Counted from the first letter of the stretch, positions 10,159 through 19,079 are shown. The stretch: 64,000 nt of DNA from GWF2-38-69 sp965228125 (GCA_965228125.1 OZ245791.1:1798001-1862000), one strand, 5' to 3'. Numbers and translations are program-made. Notes: generated from the sequence alone by a model not told the origin.

Positions 10159-10623
10159 ATGCAAAAAGAAGAGATAAAAACGATAGTAGCGTCTTTGCTT
10201 AATAAAGGCGTTTCCCTCTCTGACATACAAAAGCAGCTTCAATCAGAATATTCTGTAAAAATGACCTTTCTGGATTTAAGATTGATTGCTTCAGAAATAG
10301 AATCCGTTGACTGGTCAAAACAGAAAGCTGATATGGAAGCAAAGAAAGCCGAAGAAAAAGCAAAAGAAGAGAAGGAAAAAAAAGAACTGGAACCAAATAA
10401 AACAGATGAGAATGCAGGAGAAACAATTGTAGAAGTTAGTAAACTTACCCGCCCTGGAGCTATAGCCAATGGCTCAGTCAAGTTTGCTTCAGGAGCCAAG
10501 GCGGATTGGATTCTTGACCAATACGGAAGAATAAGCCTTGATAAACCCCAAGGCGAACCTACGCCGGAAGATATAAAAGCTTTCCAAGCCGAACTCCAAA
10601 AACTGCTCTCACATGGCAGATGA
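10159..10623 (+). CDS. Small cytosolic coiled-coil protein of unknown function
   Basis: The 154-residue product has no signal peptide. Residues 1-50 look like a small helical domain (VASLLNKGVSLSDIQKQLQSEY). Residues 52-80 are a Lys/Glu/Ala coiled coil. The C-terminal third carries a compact domain with RPGAIANGSVKFASG and ADWILDQYGRISL, then an amphipathic helix (IKAFQAELQKLL). I recall similar C-terminal domains in small proteins from Verrucomicrobia and relatives, without an assigned function. AGGAA precedes the ATG. It lies 14 bases after the exported protein gene. Confidence 0.7.
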   Translation: MQKEEIKTIVASLLNKGVSLSDIQKQLQSEYSVKMTFLDLRLIASEIESVDWSKQKADMEAKKAEEKAKEEKEKKELEPNKTDENAGETIVEVSKLTRPGAIANGSVKFASGAKADWILDQYGRISLDKPQGEPTPEDIKAFQAELQKLLSHGR

Positions 10624-10698
10624 TTAACTATTAGACTTAAGATATATACTTTTTTTACAGATTGTATAACACGACTTTGTGTTTGAACAAAACAAAAA

Positions 10699-10732
10699 CA
10701 CCCTGAAAGACTAATTTTTAGTTCCCAGAGTG
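10699..10732 (-). terminator. Probable terminator of the LCAT-like lipoprotein gene
   Basis: On the minus strand CACTCTG pairs with CAGGGTG (one G-T wobble) around an inner ACTAA/TTAGT stem, followed by TTTTTGTTTTG. It lies 29 bases beyond the stop at 10761. Confidence 0.7.
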
Positions 10733-10760
10733 CTTAATTTTTGGTTAAATTACAAAAACA

Positions 10761-12233
10761 CTAATTTGTTTTTGTAACTTCACTTAAGTCTTTTTTCTGT
10801 TTAGATGTTTCTTCATTAGTCAGCATAAATAAAATATTATCGGCAAATGTAGGGTCTTTGGTTATCCCCATATGTGCTGCCCTTAATATTGTCACATTTG
10901 ACCACGGGATAGGAGAATTCAGGAAGTAACTCCAATTCTTGTCATTGCCCATATCACATAATGCACTTGTTACTAATATCTTTCCATCACCAGAATCGTA
11001 TGTTATTTTTTCAATCTTACCGTTCTCCCTATTGATAAAAGCACGCCTTGTAGTTTTTATGCCATACCCCAAGAATAGATAAAGCCTTACATCCTTAGGC
11101 GGTCTTTGCTTGACTTCCATGGCTGCAATAAACTGTTTGGCCCTTTTTAGGCATTTGGCTAAATGATCCATGGCGATAGCTTCTCTTTCTTCTTTTGTCT
11201 TAACGTTCGGCAAAAGAATTTTCAGGGAATTATCAGCATCGGGAGAAGCAATACCCCATTTCATTTTTTCCCAGATAGCCGGGTCCAATAAATCAACAGC
11301 TTCTCCATCCGGGTCATCCGAATAAACAACAGAGCGGGTTGCAGGAGCAGGAAGCATCTGATAATATGACGGGATAGTCCCTAGCACTGCGTTTGGAAAT
11401 GGAGGAACATCACTTCCTTTTTGCATTTCAAGGAATGTATCAAGATATCCTAAATTTGGGGTACCCATGATGAAAACTCTGTCGATATAATTGCTTCCGT
11501 CCCAAGTTAATTTTGGCAATGAGCCGTCTTCAGGAAGATCTTGATCGCCATACATCAAATAGTATCTGGAAACAAGCCCTCCCATAGAGTGTCCAATAAT
11601 ATCAAACTGTACATCATAGTCCTTTATGCCATAACAAAGTTCGTATTGTTTTTGCATATAGGCTCTCTTTTCTTTGATGAATTGTCCAAGATTAAAAGCG
11701 TTTTCGTGCAAATCTGCTCTCCAGTCGTAGGCAAATTCAAATAAAGAGTAAAAATGCTTATCTTTAGGCATAGGCCTATTTGACGGGACAAAACCTCCTC
11801 TGGACAAGATGTCTATCATATTGACATATGCTGCTATTTCAAATGGCACGCCGAACACTCTTATGAGTACGGATTCAAGAAGTTTGTCTGCGACTACATT
11901 GTCTTTAATTTCGTTTATTTTTTTTCCTGACTCCATCGGATATGACAAATCATAGAGCCTTTCGTCTGACACAGTGAATGCATCCATTCCTTTAAAAGAA
12001 CCCCAAACATTTTTGTTTGTTTGAGTATTGACTAAACTGGCACCAAGAAAGCCATGAACTACAATAATTGGATTACGTTTAACGCCTTCGTACTTCAGGT
12101 TCTTTTGAAATATCTCAATTTTTACAGGGTTTGAGATAGAATCATCCATAGAAGTATACGATCCCGTCGGAGAACTGCATCCTGCAATAATTAGAGCAAT
12201 GACCGGCAATAAGAGGAATTTAAGATAGTTCAT
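10761..12233 (-). CDS. LCAT-like alpha/beta-hydrolase lipoprotein
   Basis: The 490-residue product has a lipoprotein signal peptide (hydrophobic core, lipobox IIAGC, lipidated Cys19), so it should be anchored to a membrane facing the periplasm. The mature part shows an alpha/beta-hydrolase of the lecithin:cholesterol acyltransferase group: oxyanion segment PIIVVHGFLGASL (residues 55-67), a VWG motif after it, and the nucleophile elbow GHSMGGL with Ser216. The C-terminal AAHMG segment is a candidate for the catalytic histidine. A phospholipase or acyltransferase acting on envelope lipids is the likely role; the substrate is not knowable from sequence. It has its own terminator and is longer than a minimal lipase, with an inserted cap region. 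Confidence 0.8.
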   Translation of the reverse strand: MNYLKFLLLPVIALIIAGCSSPTGSYTSMDDSISNPVKIEIFQKNLKYEGVKRNPIIVVHGFLGASLVNTQTNKNVWGSFKGMDAFTVSDERLYDLSYPMESGKKINEIKDNVVADKLLESVLIRVFGVPFEIAAYVNMIDILSRGGFVPSNRPMPKDKHFYSLFEFAYDWRADLHENAFNLGQFIKEKRAYMQKQYELCYGIKDYDVQFDIIGHSMGGLVSRYYLMYGDQDLPEDGSLPKLTWDGSNYIDRVFIMGTPNLGYLDTFLEMQKGSDVPPFPNAVLGTIPSYYQMLPAPATRSVVYSDDPDGEAVDLLDPAIWEKMKWGIASPDADNSLKILLPNVKTKEEREAIAMDHLAKCLKRAKQFIAAMEVKQRPPKDVRLYLFLGYGIKTTRRAFINRENGKIEKITYDSGDGKILVTSALCDMGNDKNWSYFLNSPIPWSNVTILRAAHMGITKDPTFADNILFMLTNEETSKQKKDLSEVTKTN

Positions 12234-12481
12234 TTTCTTCCTTTTTTTTAACGATAGTTTTATTTGTGGTTGAAAAACAAGTCAGAAATACACAACAGGC
12301 GTACTCATTATAACAATATTTTAACATATTATATAGTCTAAAATCTTGGCGGCATCAAGAGTATTTGAAGAAAATGCCATGTTCCAATGAATGGTTTTCC
12401 GAGAGGGTATAAGGGAAAATTCATATCAAATGTGTTTAAAACCAAATTAAAACAGACTTTGGCTTTTTTTATAAAAAAATA

Positions 12482-12505
12482 AGGCTGCCCATTATAGGAC
12501 AGCCT
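12482..12505 (-). terminator. Rho-independent terminator of ilvC
   Basis: Minus strand: AGGCTGTCC pairs with GGGCAGCCT around a 6-base loop and is followed by an A/T tract of seven T. It is 18 bases past the ilvC stop. Confidence 0.85.
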
Positions 12506-12522
12506 CAGAATTGTGTCAGAAA

Positions 12523-13509
12523 TTATTTTTTGTGTTCAAACATATCTCTGATTTTCTTACCTGTAATTTCGAGGACATGACTGCCGAGAGCTTTTCTCTT
12601 GGCAAGTAGGACAGGCGCTCCATTCTTGCTTTCTTCAATCCATTTTCTTGCAAATTCACCGTTCTCGATTTTCTTGAGAGATTCTTTCATGCGCTCTTTA
12701 ACATCTTTCGTAATAATAGTCGGGCCATTAGTGTATTCGCCCCACTCAGCGGTATTGGAAATAACGGAGTTCATTTTCTGGATTCCGCCTTCATAAATAA
12801 GGTCAACTATCAGTTTGAGCTCATGTACGCATTCGAAATAAGCCATTTCCGGCGGATAACCTGCTTCTACAAGCACTTCAAAACCTGCGATCATAAGGTC
12901 GACGCAACCGCCGCAGAGAACATTTTGTTCACCGAAAAGGTCTTCATATGTTTCCTGTTCGAACGTACATTCAAGAACGCCTGCTTTTGTAAGTCCGCAT
13001 GCTTTGGCCATGGCAAGAGCTATCTGAGCAGCGTTTCCGCTTACATTCTGTTTTATTGCAATTAGTCCGGGAACTCCGAACCCTGCAAGGAAAGCCTTTC
13101 TTTCTTCTGAAGCAGGGCTTTTGGGGGCTACCATTATAACATCTATGTCAGCAGAAGGAACAATCTGCTTGTAAACGATGTTGAAGCCATGTGAACATGA
13201 AAGGACTTTGCCTTTTTTCATGTGTTTTTCTATATCATTCTTGTAAACTGGGCCATGAAATTCATCAGGAAGAAGCATATGTATAACATCTGCTTTTTCA
13301 GCTGCCTCAGATATGCTCATTACTTCAAATCCTTCAGAAATTGCCTTGTCGTATGAAGGATCTTTAATTGAGCCTATTATGACATGCACACCTGAATCTC
13401 TCATGCAAAGGGCTTGAGCTGAACCTTGATTACCGTAACCTATTACGGCAACTGTTTTGCCTTTCAATACAGATAAATCAGCATCTGAATCGTGTAGGAT
13501 TTTTACCAT
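12523..13509 (-). CDS. ilvC: Ketol-acid reductoisomerase (NADP-type fold, class I)
   Basis: It converts acetolactate or acetohydroxybutyrate to the dihydroxy acids of valine, leucine and isoleucine synthesis. The 328-residue product is class I length. It shows the Rossmann motif GYGNQG (residues 24-29), the MVAPKSP segment, and the C-terminal knotted domain with the metal site (EQETYEDLFGEQNVLCGG; the Asp/Glu residues are conserved). GGAGAAG precedes the ATG. It stands alone with its own terminator: no ilvB, ilvN, ilvD or leu genes adjoin it. Confidence 0.95.
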   Translation of the reverse strand: MVKILHDSDADLSVLKGKTVAVIGYGNQGSAQALCMRDSGVHVIIGSIKDPSYDKAISEGFEVMSISEAAEKADVIHMLLPDEFHGPVYKNDIEKHMKKGKVLSCSHGFNIVYKQIVPSADIDVIMVAPKSPASEERKAFLAGFGVPGLIAIKQNVSGNAAQIALAMAKACGLTKAGVLECTFEQETYEDLFGEQNVLCGGCVDLMIAGFEVLVEAGYPPEMAYFECVHELKLIVDLIYEGGIQKMNSVISNTAEWGEYTNGPTIITKDVKERMKESLKKIENGEFARKWIEESKNGAPVLLAKRKALGSHVLEITGKKIRDMFEHKK

Positions 13510-13642
13510 TTTACTTCTCCTTTTTGGAAGTTTAGTTACAGCGGCAAATTTAATATCTAAAATATATTTATGTCGCCTTTGTTATTAAATGAAGCCTACA
13601 AAATTAACTCTTTAGGCACATTTTTCAACCGTTAAAGATTAT

Positions 13643-14305
13643 TCAATCAGTAATTTGGGAATGTTTGAATATACCATAAGCAAGAAAAGCAGAGAATACG
13701 GTAATTGCACCAATCGTTAAAAAAATACAAAAAGAATTGTATTTGGTATCCATATATTCATAAATCCCCAAAAGGCCGAATAAAATGAAAATTATAGCGG
13801 AAAACCATTTTATAAATTTTTCAGGAATATTTTTTCTTAAAACTACTCCTACAATTATTCCTATTCCGTCCGCGACAACCATGCCTATCGTTGTGCCGAA
13901 AAGAACTAATGCCATGTTATTGTATTTAGCGGCAAGACTTATAGTGGCAAGCTGAGTTTTATCTCCCATTTCGGCTAGGAAAAAAGCAATCGCAACGGTC
14001 GCTATTGGGCCCAATTTAGATTTTCTTGTATCTTCTCCGTTAAGTTTATCTCCTCTGATTGTCCACAAACCAAATAAAATAAAAGAAAGCGCAGCCGCTA
14101 CAGAAACGATATCCATTGGAATAAATTCGGATAAATAATGCCCGACACAAACAGCAAATGCATGATTTATAACAGTGGCTATGAAAACAGCAAGCAAAAC
14201 TTTAATAGCATTATACCTCGCGGCAAAAGCCATAGTCAGAAGCTGGGTTTTATCTCCCATTTCAGCAAGAACAACAAATAGAAAAGAGGCTATAAAGGTT
14301 GTCAT
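13643..14305 (-). CDS. GDT1/TMEM165 (UPF0016) family divalent-cation transporter
   Basis: The 220-residue inner-membrane protein has six predicted membrane segments in two homologous halves. Each half carries the family signature E-x-G-D-K-T-Q (EMGDKTQLLTMAFAARY near residue 15 and EMGDKTQLATISLAAKY near residue 111). Characterised members move Mn2+ or Ca2+; manganese export is the usual bacterial role. It is divergent from fbaA across a 160-bp gap with no visible metal riboswitch. The assignment is firm at family level, not for the ion. Confidence 0.88.
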   Translation of the reverse strand: MTTFIASFLFVVLAEMGDKTQLLTMAFAARYNAIKVLLAVFIATVINHAFAVCVGHYLSEFIPMDIVSVAAALSFILFGLWTIRGDKLNGEDTRKSKLGPIATVAIAFFLAEMGDKTQLATISLAAKYNNMALVLFGTTIGMVVADGIGIIVGVVLRKNIPEKFIKWFSAIIFILFGLLGIYEYMDTKYNSFCIFLTIGAITVFSAFLAYGIFKHSQITD

Positions 14306-14467
14306 TTATATTAATAGTTGTTTTGAATTCTAATCTCAAAATATATTGCTTCCTAGCAACATTTCGCCCTTTTTCTGAAAAAGAATGGAGAACTGTTCTG
14401 AAATATGCTAAACTTTTATTTTACCGAATAAGTATGATTATTAAACTCAAATAAACGGAGGTTTTCA

Positions 14468-15550
14468 ATGAGTGAAAAAATTCTAAGTAAAGTGGCTCCA
14501 GGCGTAGCAACCGGTTCAGCAGTTCAGGAAATTTTCAGAATTGCAAAACAAGAAGGCTTTGCAATTCCTGCAGTAAATTGTGTAGGCTCAGATTCCTGCA
14601 ATGCAGTTATGGAAGCAGCCAAAGAAGTCAATTCTCCGGCTATTATCCAGTTATCAAACGGCGGCGGTATCTTTGTAGCTAGCAAAGGTCTAAAACCTGC
14701 TGGAAATGAAAGACCCGATGTGCTTGGTTCAATCGCAGCTGCAAAGCATGTACATGCATTAGCTAAATATTGGGGAATTCCAATTATTCTTCATACCGAC
14801 CACTGCGCCAAAAAACTTCTTCCCTGGGTTGACGGACTTCTTGATGCGTCAGAAGAACATTTTAAAACATGCGGCAAACCATTATTCAGCTCACATATGC
14901 TTGACCTTTCAGAACAGACTCTCGAAGAAAATATTGCTATCTCTGAAAAATATCTCGCCAGAATGAGCAAAATGGGTATGACCCTTGAGATAGAACTCGG
15001 ATGTACAGGCGGCGAAGAAGATGGTGTTGATAATACAGGAATGGATAATTCAGCCCTGTATACACAACCTGCAGATGTGGCTCTTGCATATGAAAGACTT
15101 CTAAAGATAAGTCCTAATTTCACAATAGCTGCTTCTTTCGGAAATGTTCATGGTGTTTACAAACCAGGCAATGTGAAGCTGCAACCAAAGATTCTTGCCA
15201 ATTCACAAAAATACATACAGGAAAAGTTCAATACAGGAAAACATCCTGTTAATTTTGTGTTCCATGGCGGTTCAGGTTCTCTTCTTGAGGAAATCAGAGA
15301 AGCTGTATCTTACGGCGTAGTCAAAATGAATATAGACACTGACACACAATGGGCTACCTGGAAGGGCGTGCTTGAGTTTTATAAGAAAAACGAAGGCTAT
15401 CTCCAAACTCAACTTGGAAACCCTGAAGGTGCAGATAAGCCAAACAAAAAATTCTATGATCCTAGAGCTTGGTTGAGAGCAGGCCAGATGTCTATGATCG
15501 CAAGACTAAAAGAAGCTTTCAATGACCTTAATTGCATAGACAGATGCTAA
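14468..15550 (+). CDS. fbaA: Class II fructose-bisphosphate aldolase (FbaA type)
   Basis: It cleaves fructose 1,6-bisphosphate to two triose phosphates with a catalytic zinc. The 360-residue product matches the E. coli FbaA type over its full length. It shows HTDHCAKKLLPW with catalytic Asp111 and zinc ligand His112, SSHMLDLSE, ELGCTGGEEDGVDN (loop and metal residues), NVHGVYKPGNV, FHGGSGS (phosphate and zinc site) and NIDTDTQWATW. A GGAGG site precedes the ATG and a strong terminator follows. It is monocistronic. Confidence 0.96.
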   Translation: MSEKILSKVAPGVATGSAVQEIFRIAKQEGFAIPAVNCVGSDSCNAVMEAAKEVNSPAIIQLSNGGGIFVASKGLKPAGNERPDVLGSIAAAKHVHALAKYWGIPIILHTDHCAKKLLPWVDGLLDASEEHFKTCGKPLFSSHMLDLSEQTLEENIAISEKYLARMSKMGMTLEIELGCTGGEEDGVDNTGMDNSALYTQPADVALAYERLLKISPNFTIAASFGNVHGVYKPGNVKLQPKILANSQKYIQEKFNTGKHPVNFVFHGGSGSLLEEIREAVSYGVVKMNIDTDTQWATWKGVLEFYKKNEGYLQTQLGNPEGADKPNKKFYDPRAWLRAGQMSMIARLKEAFNDLNCIDRC

Positions 15551-15575
15551 TTTAGCTTCTTAAGCCTCAAATATT

Positions 15576-15607
15576 AAGCCCTGCGACAATATCGTAGGGC
15601 TTTTTTT
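15576..15607 (+). terminator. Rho-independent terminator of fbaA
   Basis: An 11-bp stem AAGCCCTGCGA with TCGTAGGGCTT (one mismatch or wobble) around a 5-base loop is followed by seven T. Confidence 0.9.
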
Positions 15608-16156
15608 ATGCCTAGCATGGGTTAGAGCCTGTTGCAGGGTTAGACCGCCCAAACTGTCAGCTTAAGGCAGGAGTTTGCTTTCTCCCTGAACGGATCAAAA
15701 AAAGCAGAAAAGTTTCCGTTTCGGATCGAGAACCTCTAAGCGTATCTATGAGGGGGAGGGGGGGGAAAGCTTAATCACATTGGTATAGGAGGTGCTCCAT
15801 CCAAATCGAATCTGTCTTATTTAAACGCAAACAGGATTCAGGTTTGGAGAGCATTGATATAGCTGCTATTGATCAAGTTCTTGAAGTTCTTGTCAAAGTC
15901 CCAAAGGCAAATATTGACACTTGTTGCTTTTTTACGTTGGAACCTATTTGTCTGCCGCAATGATTTATTGATAGTGGTGCAGAATCTTAAACCATAGAAT
16001 AAGTAGGGAAAATACAATAGAGAAGGTTCTTATAGGTCGGGTTTCAATGTCTGATTGAAAAATTATATTCCTCAAGTTATAATTCTTGCTTAAGGTTGAC
16101 CCTCTCCGCCACTTTTAGGCTCCGCTTTAACCTTGAACAAAATTTATCAAATTAAA
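15608..16156. other. Gene-poor stretch with a G-run and a tRNA-Ser end fragment
   Basis: I see no supported gene. It holds a near-pure G tract (15752-15765) and, at 16098-16111, the 14 bases GACCCTCTCCGCCA, identical in form to the 3' end of many tRNA-Ser genes including CCA. No tRNA body lies upstream. A decayed integration site or a deleted tRNA is possible. Confidence 0.4.
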
Positions 16157-16906
16157 ATGTCCATCTTAAAATCCATTCGTTTAAACAAATTTATCAGTGA
16201 AAGCGGACTTTGTTCCAGACGTGAGGCTGACAAATTAATAGAACAAGGCAGTGTGATTATAAATGGAATAACAGCGAAGGTCGGCCAGCAAGTTTGCGCG
16301 AATGACAAAGTGGTTTTTAATGGAAAATTAGTAATGCCTCGAGGAAAAGGAGATATTCTTATCCTGGCTTTCAATAAACCTGTTGGAATAACCTGCACCA
16401 CAGATCTTAGTATTAAAGGTAACATAATCAGTTACATAAACTATGGCGAGCGAATTTTTACAATAGGCCGATTGGATAAAGATTCGCAAGGATTGATCTT
16501 CCTGACCAACAATGGAGATATCGTCAACAAAATATTGCGCGCAGGCAATAGACACGAAAAGGAATATGTGGTAACAGTTAATAAGCCCGTCACCGATCAG
16601 TTTATTAACGATATGTCAAACGGCATCCCTGTTTTAGGACTAATTACAAAAAAATGTTTAGTTAAAAAAGAGAGTCGGTTTATCTTCAAAATTATCCTTG
16701 TACAGGGAATGAATAGGCAAATTCGCAGGATGTGCGAATATCTGGGCTATACTGTTACCAAACTTGAGCGCATTAGAATTATGAATGTGAAGATAGGAAA
16801 TCTCCCGTTAGGGCACTGGAGAAAACTTACTAAAAAAGAAATTACCGAAATATTTCAATTACTAGAGACCTCTACTTCAAATCCCGATACCTCTTTCTTG
16901 AGATAA
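16157..16906 (+). CDS. rluF: 23S rRNA pseudouridine synthase, RluF type
   Basis: The predicted reaction is U-to-pseudouridine isomerisation in helix 74-93 of 23S rRNA (U2604 in E. coli). The product (250 residues from ATG 16157) has an N-terminal S4 RNA-binding domain (RLNKFISESGLCSRREAD, residues 8-25). The catalytic domain carries GRLDKDSQGL with catalytic Asp107, and the RluF-specific LVQGMNRQIRRMCE and LPLGHWR segments. A TTG at 16133 would add eight residues, but RluF homologues begin near SIRLNK, so the ATG is preferred; neither start has a strong ribosome site. The gene stands alone between a gene-poor stretch and a tRNA. Confidence 0.92.
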   Translation: MSILKSIRLNKFISESGLCSRREADKLIEQGSVIINGITAKVGQQVCANDKVVFNGKLVMPRGKGDILILAFNKPVGITCTTDLSIKGNIISYINYGERIFTIGRLDKDSQGLIFLTNNGDIVNKILRAGNRHEKEYVVTVNKPVTDQFINDMSNGIPVLGLITKKCLVKKESRFIFKIILVQGMNRQIRRMCEYLGYTVTKLERIRIMNVKIGNLPLGHWRKLTKKEITEIFQLLETSTSNPDTSFLR

Positions 16907-16967
16907 AACTCGCACCCCTTTTTTGTTGGCTTAGAGCCGTAGAGCCTAATTGTCCAGAAGAAAAAAA

Positions 16968-17045
<78 letters not shown>

Positions 17046-17212
17046 ATTTTGTACGAAAGAGATTTAAAATTTAGAATCAACTGTAAATTTATCAAACTGA
17101 TATTATATAAAAATACCTTTTTTGCTTGTTGCACCCAAGTTTCAAAAATGTCATTAAATCCCGTTTTTAACTGCCATAATTGTCATAACCACGGTTGATT
17201 TCCTCTGAAAGT

Positions 17213-17257
17213 ATGTTGCAGCAGATATCTTATTGTTTTTATTACTAACATGTTGCA
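17213..17257 (+). promoter_or_regulatory. Paired ATGTTGCA boxes upstream of amt (possible activator sites)
   Basis: ATGTTGCA occurs at 17213-17220 and again at 17250-17257, 37 bp apart and shortly upstream of the sigma-54 promoter. Sigma-54 promoters need an upstream activator such as NtrC, but the boxes do not match the classical NtrC dyad, so the role is speculative. Confidence 0.25.
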
Positions 17258-17272
17258 TGTATACATTTCTTA

Positions 17273-17289
17273 TTGGCACGCAATTTGCT
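17273..17289 (+). promoter_or_regulatory. Sigma-54 (RpoN) promoter of amt-glnK
   Basis: TTGGCACGCAATTTGCT matches the -24/-12 consensus YTGGCACGRNNNTTGCW at all defined positions but one. The GG and GC elements are 12 bp apart. Transcription should start near 17300, giving a leader of about 44 bases before the amt start. Confidence 0.85.
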
Positions 17290-17343
17290 ACACTATTACA
17301 ATTTTAGTTCCTAAGTGTAAATGTTTAAAGATTAAGGGTAGTT

Positions 17344-18702
17344 GTGAAAAAAAAGAATTTATTTCAAGGGCTTATTGTGATCGCATTTATTGTAGCAGGC
17401 TTAGTTATTCTTGCGGCAGGAGAACATAAAGCCGCGCTGAGTGCGCCTATATCATCTGCAACGATTGACAGCGGAGATACAGCCTGGATATTAATGAGTG
17501 CAGCATTGGTAATGCTCATGACACCAGGACTTGCCTTTTTTTACGGCGGACTTGTAAGAAGGAAAAATGTGTTATCTGTCCTTATGCAATGCATGTTTAT
17601 ACTATGTTTGGTAACGGTCCAGTGGGTTCTAATCGGGTATTCTCTCTCCTTCGGACCAAGCATCAAAGGGATAATAGGAGACCTTTCCTGGGCAGGGCTG
17701 GTAGGAGTAGGAATGGAACCAAGTGCTGTTTATGCCCCTACCGTACCTCATTGCGCTTTTATGATTTTTCAGGCGATGTTTGCTGTCATTACGCCTGCGC
17801 TGATTATCGGAGCTTTTGCTGAAAGAATCAGGTTCGTGCCATTTTGCATATTTACTGTCCTTTGGTCTACTCTTGTCTACGATCCTATAACGCATTGGTT
17901 ATGGGCTGAAAAAGGATTTCTCGGGGCTTTCGGAGGAATGGGAGCATTGGATTTTGCAGGAGGAATAGTAGTGCATATCAATGCCGGTATGGCAGCTCTT
18001 GCGGCAGCTATCTTTTTAGGCAAAAGGATTGGCTATCCTGAAAAAATGTCCCCTCCGCACAATTTGCCTTTTGCCGTTCTTGGCGCCGGCTTACTCTGGT
18101 TCGGATGGTTCGGATTCAATGCGGGAAGCGCTTTGAGTTCCGGCAAACTCGCAGCCAATGCATTTGTAGTGACGCACATAGCAGGGGCTGTTGCCGGGTT
18201 GACATGGGGTATATTGGACTTGATCTATAACAGTCGTTCAACAGTCCTTGGACTTATTACAGGCGCTGTCGCAGGGCTGGCAGCTATTACTCCTGCTTCG
18301 GGTTTTGTAACTCCGCTTGGCGCGATAGTAATAGGAATTGGAGCTGGAGTTATATGTTATATGTCCGTAACATTTGCCAAAGCGAAATTCGGCTATGACG
18401 ATTCCCTAGATGCTTTTGGCGTCCATGGGATAAGCGGAATATGGGGTACGCTGGCAGTCGGATTATTTGCATCTAAGTTTGTGAATAATTCAGGAGCAGA
18501 AGGCTTGTTGTATGGAGGACTAAAACTGCTTCTAACTCAATTAGCAGCTATAATTATAACAATGGTATATTCTTTTGTTGTAAGCTTTGTACTTTTTTAT
18601 ATTGTTGATAAAATATTTGGTCTGAGAGCAAGTGAACATAGCGAAAGAGTTGGACTGGATTTGACAGAACATAGAGAAGCAGCTTATACAACATTAGAAT
18701 AA
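17344..18702 (+). CDS. amt: Ammonium transporter (Amt family)
   Basis: This inner-membrane channel imports ammonium. The 452-residue product has an N-terminal hydrophobic segment that may be a cleaved signal peptide, then eleven predicted helices. Family motifs include DTAWILMSAALVMLMTPGLAFFYGGL, HINAGMAALAAA, WFGWFGFNAGSAL, and the twin pore histidines in HINAG and FGVHGISGIWGT. The start is a GTG; an in-frame ATG with a better site is not apparent. It sits 12 bp before glnK behind a sigma-54 promoter, so it is likely induced under nitrogen limitation and gated by the PII partner. Confidence 0.95.
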   Translation: MKKKNLFQGLIVIAFIVAGLVILAAGEHKAALSAPISSATIDSGDTAWILMSAALVMLMTPGLAFFYGGLVRRKNVLSVLMQCMFILCLVTVQWVLIGYSLSFGPSIKGIIGDLSWAGLVGVGMEPSAVYAPTVPHCAFMIFQAMFAVITPALIIGAFAERIRFVPFCIFTVLWSTLVYDPITHWLWAEKGFLGAFGGMGALDFAGGIVVHINAGMAALAAAIFLGKRIGYPEKMSPPHNLPFAVLGAGLLWFGWFGFNAGSALSSGKLAANAFVVTHIAGAVAGLTWGILDLIYNSRSTVLGLITGAVAGLAAITPASGFVTPLGAIVIGIGAGVICYMSVTFAKAKFGYDDSLDAFGVHGISGIWGTLAVGLFASKFVNNSGAEGLLYGGLKLLLTQLAAIIITMVYSFVVSFVLFYIVDKIFGLRASEHSERVGLDLTEHREAAYTTLE

Positions 18703-18714
18703 AGGGAAACTCGT

Positions 18715-19056
18715 ATGAAGTACATCACAGCAATAATTCAGCCTGATAGGATGAATGAAGTATTGGAAAAACTCGAAGAAAATCAGATCCATCTTGTTAC
18801 AGTGACATCAGTCATGGGCAGAGGCCGCCAGAAAGGAGTTGCTACTGTTTATAGAAGCCACAAAGAGGCAGGCAGTTTGCTTAGGAAAATGAAGCTTGAG
18901 ATTGCAGTCAATGATGAATATCTCAAGGCAGCGGTTGCTGCAATCACTGAAGGCGGAAGAACAGGTTCGGTAGGAGACGGCAAGATATTCATAATGAATC
19001 TTGAGGAATGCATCAGAATAAGAACAGGCGAAACAGGAAATATCGCTATTGGCTAA
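18715..19056 (+). CDS. glnK: PII signalling protein (GlnK-like), lacking Tyr51
   Basis: The 113-residue product aligns without gaps to E. coli GlnB. Nucleotide-site residues are kept: G37, R38, Q39, K40 at the T-loop base, K58, the GDGKIF segment and IRIRTGE with R101/R103. In the T-loop, Tyr46 is present but position 51, the uridylylation or adenylylation Tyr in many PII proteins, is Glu; position 49 is His. The loop reads VATVYRSHKEAGSLL. It lies directly downstream of amt, so its expected role is to bind and block Amt according to ATP/ADP and 2-oxoglutarate. Control by covalent change at residue 51 is excluded. Confidence 0.93.
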   Translation: MKYITAIIQPDRMNEVLEKLEENQIHLVTVTSVMGRGRQKGVATVYRSHKEAGSLLRKMKLEIAVNDEYLKAAVAAITEGGRTGSVGDGKIFIMNLEECIRIRTGETGNIAIG

Positions 19057-19079
19057 TAAATAGTAGAATTTTACTATCA

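Noticed and set aside
14306..14467. Mn-responsive or other riboswitch between the GDT1 and fbaA genes
   Set aside because: I could find no conserved aptamer core or expression-platform hairpin in either direction.
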